From Thamnidium elegans (lineage: Eukaryota > Mucoromycota > Mucoromycetes > Mucorales > Mucoraceae), in contig JAIXMG010000011.1 of assembly GCA_025201345.1 (NCBI GenBank), positions 372,001-436,000 on the forward strand: a stretch of DNA of 64,000 bases, in the 5' to 3' direction. How positions within the stretch are numbered: the first letter of the stretch is position 1; every line of letters begins with the position of its first letter. Positions 57,387 through 64,000 of the stretch are shown here, piece after piece. The translations under genes were made by a program, and so were the position numbers. The notes under the pieces are model-generated. The model was not told the origin of the DNA and did no database searches. It saw only the letters and a list, made by a program, of their open reading frames with translations.

Positions 57387-57781
57387 ATTTCTCGAGTTTC
57401 AATAATTTTAGTAGTTAATTAATTTGTTGCTACCGTCTTGTGCTAAGGTAAACAAGGTAGAGAGCCACTTAGACCATTATTAGGTATTATCAGATGAGAT
57501 ATCCTTACAAACCTCTAAACATCACAGGTGCGTTATACAGTTAAATACATTACTTATAAAATATTATTTATTTATTTATCAATGTATTATAAAGCTATAT
57601 TATATTCTAAAATACTAATACTATATCTGCTGCGTATTAAAAAATTACATTATATTGTTTGCCACCAAAAAAAAAATAATACTTGTACAGCTTCTCATTT
57701 TTACTGCAGGATAAATAATTATCCACAACTAAATTATCCTTCGCCAGAAAAAGTAGATCACAAAATTTATTGATGGTTATC
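56516..57781. other. Intergenic, clathrin promoter side
   Basis: CT-rich stretch just upstream of the gene (56727-56750), and an A-rich tract of about 34 nt at 57351-57384. No ORF with coding character. Confidence 0.5.
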
Positions 57782-59246
57782 TCAAGGAGTGTAGTCCCAG
57801 TAGTTCTTTTGTGGAGAAAACATGAGTAGTGTATTTTCCAGCAAACTATTAAATTGGTTTGGTTTTGATTGGCAAAGAGGTTTGGACATCATTGGTGTAT
57901 TAAGGTCTATAAATGTATCCATACTACTTTCACTGCTACTGTAATACCCTGTGTTTGTACTATGTTCTTCTGGTGGTGTGGGAGGTGATACAGCACAAAG
58001 TCGATTAACTAATTGAACTGCTTCATCATCAGTGGGTAAACTATGGTTATACTGACAAAAAATAAAGTTAGAAAAAAAAGTATAAACATTTTTTACTCCA
58101 AAATTTACCATGGACATTAAATTGGTTGCATCTAAGATTGAATCAAGTTGTAGCTGCTCTGTTTGACGAAAGGACATATTGATTGGTGCAGGCTTGACTA
58201 TATCTGAGGTGTTTGTATTTAATTCAGAAACAATACAAACCATGTAAAGATGATCTAATGTAGAAGGTACAAATAAATCGGCACCAAAGCCACCACCTAA
58301 ATAAAATTTACACGAAAGAGCTTTTCCGGATACTTTAAACTTTAAAGTCTCGGTTAGAGTTTGAGATCCATTGGCTATTTGAAATAACTGAGCAGGTGAT
58401 GAGGTCAGGAACAAATCGGAGCTAGCAGTTGTAGAAAAAGAAATGGGTTGATGTTGTGGAACTTGAGTTGAATGGCTATTATCGAGTAATAATCGATGAA
58501 TACGTGACAATTTGTCGGTAGAATCTGTTTCAATAAACTCATAAAATGAGCGATGATCCAAGTCACTAGGCTTTATATGTAAGAATTTTACAGATTCATC
58601 TGAAACGCGAGCGCAGCACAAGTCCATGGAAAGAAATATCTATTTTTATTATTAAAAATTACGCGTGTGTGGGAGAAAACTAAAACTTACTGTCATCATT
58701 TCACTTTGGGGTAATATATCTGCCGCAAATTTGTTTTTGTCAAGTGTCATATTAAAAGAACATGCTGATAATATAGGTGCAGTCATTGGTAGTAATGATA
58801 CAAATGTATTGGCTGCTAAAGGGACTGTAGGTATCTGTACTGGGCTCACATTGTTTGTTTTTTCTATATTTGCTGTTAATTTTGGCCTACCCCGTTTTTT
58901 ATGTTTTATATCAATGCAGGTATCGCATTTCCCTAAGGCTGTACATCTTTTACAAGGGCGTGATACTTTATACCCTATTAGTTCTCATTATCCTCTTATA
59001 AACCAAGCAAACAAACAAAACAAAAAAAAAACTTACAATCACAGGCTAAATGAGCTTTTTTACAATTGATCTATATATGATGATATTATATGAGTAACCT
59101 CGTATAGAATAATGTCAATTGCGATACTTTACACAAGCTGTAGGTACATGGGTTGTCTTGCTCGGTTTCTTTTTCGAAACAGCGTGTTTTATGTTATGAG
59201 TATGATTAATATTACTGAGTATGGAGGAATTATAAAGCTCAGGCAT
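57782..59246 (-). CDS. Zn2Cys6 transcription factor with PAS-like domain (Ert1/Rds2 type), 407 aa
   Basis: Five exons (59246-59133, 59070-59037, 58965-58691, 58639-58109, 58051-57782). Splicing across two short introns rebuilds the binuclear cluster: TACINCKKAHLACD + LSRPCKRCTALGKCDTC followed by IDIKHKKRGRPKL, exactly the Ert1/Rds2/AcuK-class signature (C-x2-C-x2-AH-x2-C, RPC-x-RC, HKKRGRPKL). The middle part (ETLKFKVSGKALSCKFYLGG, LDHLYMVCIVSEL) is PAS-like. The C-terminus is Ser/Thr/Pro-rich (SPPTPPEEHSTN). Members control gluconeogenic and respiratory genes. The 34-nt second exon and an AAG acceptor are needed to keep the Cys spacing. Start at 59246 (MPELYNSS) is the last Met before the cluster. 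Confidence 0.9.
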
Positions 59247-59470
59247 TTTTCTTTTTTTTTTAAAAAAAAAAAAAATATGTATAATAGGAAAGAGGAAAGA
59301 AGGATTGCAGAAAAAAAAATTGTCCCAGAAAATACGCTCATAATAAGATTCATCTGGGAAAATGCCAGTTAGCAAATGGGAGAATAAATACTTTAAAGGG
59401 TAATTTCTCACACCTTATTTAGATCAAATTTCCCCGCAAAGAATAATTATAAAAAATTAATTGGTTATTT

Positions 59471-62400
59471 TTATTCGTCTGCTTCTTGCGCAGATAATTT
59501 TGTAATATGATATGATGTTCCAACACGAATTAGTAACGTACGTAATGCCATACGAATTTCAGGCAATAAACTTTCTTGACCTAAAAGTTCAACTGATGGA
59601 AGATAAAATCTAGGGACGTGTCTTAAAAACTATTATAAAAAAAAAAAGAATACTTTTAGTATTATTGTCATTATATAAATTATAAAAATACACTTACGTC
59701 TTCATCTTGTAACTGCGCTAAACCATTCAAGATATTAACCACAACAGGAGTCCAAGCAGCAATGGGTTTAGGTTTAGTTTCATGATCGAGTTCAGCATAA
59801 AGCGTAAATATCTCATTACAAAGTCTACAAGAAAATATTAGCTTTTTTTTTTAAGAAAAAAAAAAAGAGGTACTTACGGTATTAAAATCTTTTCGATTTC
59901 AGTACGTTTATCATCACGATCATTAATATTTTCCAAATTGGCATACATTCTCATCAACACCGAAACATAACAACCGCCACTTGAAGTCTCTTGTTTTAAC
60001 AAGTTTGGAAGTTGTTTCATAAACCCAAACCTGAATAAAGCCATACGAAGATCACTATCCACATTAAACTTTTTAGCGAAATGGAAAGATTTACCAAGAC
60101 AGCCCATTAAAGTCATAAGATGTGAAGCAGGATAAGCACAATAGACAACATCCTTTACTAACAAGTCATTTACTGTTTGAATTAACATCAGCTGTAACAC
60201 ACACTTGATAATCACTTGCTGAAAGTCTCTTTGACGTTCTTCACTAATATTGACGTCTAAAGACATGGTATCGCTTTCCATATTCTGAGTGTTTAAATCT
60301 ATAAAAAAAAAATTAAATAAATATAATTGATTACAAAAAAAAAAAAAAAAAATTATATTCACCTCCGTTAGATAAAACCTTGACTTTATCTACTAAATCT
60401 TCTGTATCATCAAATAACCCATTCGCAGTAGTATTATCAAACAGGTAAATGAAAGTTTCAGTTACCAAATCCCAACATTTGCTATCGAACTTCTCAACGT
60501 TGGCTTCGATATATTGATCAAGACATTCACAACCGATACGAGCCAAGGTATCATGATCTTGTGTAATACACATACTAAAGAGGTTCATAACATGCTCCAT
60601 CATATCCCTCATATTATCAAAATAATAAGTATATAAATCAACTACATTACGAAGCGCTTCCAACATCGTAGTAGATAACCACACGCTATGATCTTCAGGC
60701 GTCATTTGACGTCTATTATGATTACCATCTCTTAAATCATCAAACAAAGGGAACACGATCTGACGTGAAACTGTTGTCCAGAACTCGGGAGTAAAAGTAT
60801 TACCATACAATTTCAAAGTTTCAAATAAGTATTCCAAAGCACGTTTACGAACTTCGACATCATCACTTTGCATCACAACTTCTTTTAAACCATAAAGAAC
60901 AGCGAACCAAAACTTGACCAGGAAATCATCACCAGAGGCTTGCATAGGAACATTTGTAGCATTGATAGCATGAGCGTCCGTAATTTCTAAAGGTGTAGTT
61001 TTACTGGCAATTTCCAACATTCTAGGGATTGTTCCTTTAATCATATCCAAAGCAGGTAAACTAATTTTTTGGAACTTTTGGTTCTTTGAAAATTCAACCA
61101 GACAAGAGATATAATCAGGAAAGGTGCCATTAGCAACAATATCACCAAATCGTTCATTGGTGACGCTACGTACAATATCAAATGTCATGTGCACAATAGA
61201 CTCGGACGATTCGAACGCACCAGTTGCAAACACTGAAAGCATGGTCTTCCAACCCGATCTTAAATGATGAGGTTTAGCTTGAATCATTTGCGAGAGACAA
61301 CGCAACACCATATCTTTAATAGCGACATCAGGATTATTTGCCAACACTTCTCTAAACGGCATCAAAAAATCCTTTTGAAATTTGAAATGGGGTAATTCTT
61401 CTTTATCCAAGAACTTCATTGCCAATTGGCGTAAAGAATCCAAAGCAAAGAAGGCGACATTAAAGTTAGACTGACAACCCACCTTATTATAATATTCACC
61501 AAGGATAGCCCAAATATTAGACCATTCCATACGAATACGATTCATATTATAGTAAGAAATCTCTACTAGTTTTTGTAAACTGTACATGCGAGGATGTTCC
61601 ATATGTGCTGAAGAAACGATTTCTTCCCATGAGGTTTCACAAAGCGCACGGACGAAATCAACAATGGCACCGCCATTTAAATTAACTGTGGATGTAAATA
61701 ATCGATCAACAGCAAGTACCAAAGATTGAGAAGAACTAGCAGAGGCCACCTCTTCAGTTAAAGACACTTGCGTATTGTTACGAGGAGAACCAGCGTTACG
61801 ACCGATATTGTTACGACCACCCATTAAAGAAGTACGACGTCCATAATCACCAGAAGCCTTACCAGCAGGCGCTCTCTTTGCAGAATTATTAAAGACTTCT
61901 GATTTGGGTCCACCATCTAAACCACTTGTAATCAACTGAAATCTTTCAAGTTGACTAACAGTAGATAAAATTTCTTTCCAAGACCCTTTGAGATAATTAC
62001 CATCAACAGCTGCTACCTCCAATAAAGTTTTAATTGCTTCTACATTTTTGGGTTTCATTTCATTCAAATTAGTTAAGAAAGTGAATTTGGTTAGAGTTGT
62101 TACAAATGCATCACGTTGCAGATCAACATCTTCAGATTGTACTGTATGGAATAAACAAATAATACGAATAGCGTTTTTAAAACCACCTAAACAAAGACTG
62201 ACAGTAGCTAAATCATCTGATTCTTGTAAAGGGCCAGAGATACCAGCTAGGAAAGCCATCCAAGCTACTTCAAACATAGGACGTACATGTTCCACATGAG
62301 AAGCAGAATAAAATGTAATCATATCATTTTCTCCGGCACGACGACGACTAGCCAACATATTACGGAACATGGCTTCGGTCTTGGAACCCATTTCTTCTGT

Positions 62401-64000
62401 AGCAGCTTGATAAGCTTCACGACGTACATCACGCGTAATACCGGCATTAACAAGAGCATTTTGAATACCAGCAATACCCAAGACTCCATTGGTACCTGGT
62501 GCAGATATCAAAGCAGCTTCATTAGCAGCCTCTACCTCATCCTTCATCTTGATTTCATTATTTGAAATTTCTTCATAGATGGTTTCAAGAATATGTCTGT
62601 CAATATCCTTACCATCATCCAACCCACGGTTATTGGCAATAAAATCATCCAAGGTCATTCTATGCTTGTTTTGAGGATTATAAAGATCGGTATTTAACAT
62701 AACAACAGAGTAAGCCAAGACATAAGCAGTTTCCGCATTAGAAAAAATACCAACATTACCGTGAACGTAACGTTCTGCAAACTTTAACATAAATCGATCA
62801 ATTTTTTGACCTTCACCTGGTAATCGGAAAGCTTGCAAAAATGATCGAAGTGCATCCGTAAAGTTCATGTTCGTAAAATCCATTTCGTCCACAAAAGCGT
62901 GCATGATGGCAATATTTTCAGCATCACTAAATTTTTTTTAAGTATTTAATATATGAATATATACATGTATTCGTAAGCAAAAATTAACTTACCCTTCACC
63001 CAAGTATTCACCAATTAAAGTTTTGTTTAAGCCTTCAGTATGTAATAAAAATTGAGCAATACTACGATGATCCTTCATGTCTATAAATCCATGAAGAGCC
63101 AACATAGCTAACCCCTTCTTTGGTTTCCAATTAAATTGACGAATACCTTCCTGTAATAACTGTTTACGATGTTTTAAATTTTCAAATTCCTCAGGATCAT
63201 CTAAACGAGTGGGTGTAACAGTGTTTAATTGAGTAGACGATACATTATTGGAAGCAAGTCTGGAAACAGAAGTATTGGAATGGTTCGTTAAATTGGTCGA
63301 AGAACGGTCTTCACTTTCACGAGGTGTATCTTCTTCATTGCTTCCTACGCCAGCTGGAATACTGACAGAGTTATTTTGATACCAACTTACCAACGAACGA
63401 AGTACAGCGACTAAACATTCAAGTGACTTGAATCGAATAGCAGATTCAGGCATTGAAGCTGCTTGATTTTGCTTATCGCTGTGCAATATAGTTGCAGTTG
63501 TAAGAGGAGGTGGAATAAACGAAGAAGAATGACCATGAGTACCAGCATAAGTACTTGAGATAGGATCAGCCAAATGATTTTCATAATCTTTACCATTGGT
63601 AGGCTGATTATGCGAGGTAGTAATTTTAGAGAGCACATTTACCAAACGCTCATAGATATTATCCAACGCAGCGCGATCGCAATCATAATTCAAATAGATA
63701 TCGACTAGAGTTTGTGGATCCTCACATACACGTAACACGCCTTTTAATAATGAGAACTTTTGTTGGTTAGAGGCATTACGCATTTCCAAGATACGTAATA
63801 CAATTTCTTTTAAAAAGATTTCAATTTCGTTTTTTAAGTAAACACGTAGTCCTTGTACTACTCGCCACAGAATTTCATGTGTGATATCAAATACTTGTGG
63901 TACAATGGAAAAGGCATTACGGCCAATACTGGGACAAAGGTATTGTTTGACTTCCAAGATAAATGGGTTTGCGCGGTGACCGCTAGGGTCTGTTACTGCG
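59471..64000 (-). CDS. SEC7: Sec7-domain ArfGEF (Sec7/BIG family), 5' end beyond window
   Basis: Partial: coding continues through 64000. Exons: 64000-62993, 62926-60363, 60298-59878, 59824-59698, 59629-59471. Upstream of the catalytic domain is the DCB/HUS part (SGHRANPFILEVKQYLCPSI, FLKEIVLRILEMRNASNQQK). The Sec7 domain spans about 63160-62560: GIRQFNWKPKKGLAMLALHG, IAQFLLHTEGLNKTLIGEYL, and the glutamic finger in SFLQAFRLPGEGQKIDRFM, then YVLAYSVVMLNTDLYNPQ. C-terminal HDS regions follow (LVLAVDRLFTSTVNLNGGAI, SNIWAILGEYYNKVGCQSNF). The protein activates Arf1 at the trans-Golgi to recruit clathrin adaptors and COPI. It ends KLSAQEADE. The exons are long relative to other genes here. Confidence 0.95.

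Noticed and set aside
57528..57773. 81-codon plus-strand ORF
   Set aside because: Ile/Tyr/Leu-rich from AT bias, no Kozak-like context, no splice partner, just outside a real gene end.
59115..59411. 98-codon minus-strand ORF as an independent gene
   Set aside because: Its C-terminal part is the first exon of the Zn2Cys6 gene; the part before MPELYNSS crosses an A/T tract and is leader sequence.

Overview
The window is nuclear DNA of a filamentous fungus, most likely an early-diverging one (Mucoromycota, probably Mucorales). This rests on the strongly AT-rich composition, genes cut by many 45-90 nt GT-AG introns, and a gene set that is fungal (Rax1, an Ert1/Rds2-type Zn2Cys6 factor, a GATA_AreA/DUF1752 protein, vacuolar alpha-mannosidase, Tps2) but also holds genes usually missing from Dikarya: nicastrin (gamma-secretase), GDP-L-fucose synthase and a three-BRCT microcephalin-like protein. 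I cannot name the genus. Splice models were built by hand from GT-AG sites, phase continuity and protein-family conservation.

Layout. 0.3-3.6 kb: two small proteins, a type II membrane glycosyltransferase and a DUF1752 protein. 4.4-10.4 kb: a WS/DGAT acyltransferase and a three-finger C2H2 protein among coding-like remnants. 10.7-19.6 kb: TM9SF, an unidentified membrane protein, TCTP, a microcephalin-like protein, a 97-aa protein and Vps60/CHMP5. 19.6-20.9 kb: decayed sequence. 21-34.7 kb: a dense gene block with GDP-fucose synthase, a hairpin-rich leader, Tps2, nicastrin, an FHA protein, an acyl-CoA dehydrogenase and an F-box protein. 34.7-40.1 kb: a gene-poor tract of decayed ORFs, short repeats and a possible Tc1/mariner end, with one convincing gene, a secreted six-cysteine pacifastin-like peptide. 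40.1-64 kb: alpha-mannosidase, a CoA-binding protein, a C2H2 factor, RPS26, Rax1, a repeat-tailed RRM protein, a mitochondrial-type protein, clathrin heavy chain, a Zn2Cys6 factor and a Sec7 ArfGEF that runs off the right edge.

Function. Many genes serve the endomembrane system: Sec7 (Arf activation), clathrin heavy chain, TM9SF, Vps60, Rax1, nicastrin. GDP-fucose synthase, the glycosyltransferase and alpha-mannosidase bear on glycan synthesis and breakdown. No operon logic is expected. Gene ends are tightly packed: nicastrin and the FHA gene converge with 11 nt between stop codons, and alpha-mannosidase and the CoA-binding gene with 55 nt.

I see no tRNA, rRNA, CRISPR array or intact transposon. 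The best leads are the nicastrin gene, the pacifastin-like peptide, the hairpin/uORF element upstream of TPS2, the selected 19-residue repeats of the RRM protein, a GC-AG intron in VPS60, and two related decayed repeats 18 kb apart.
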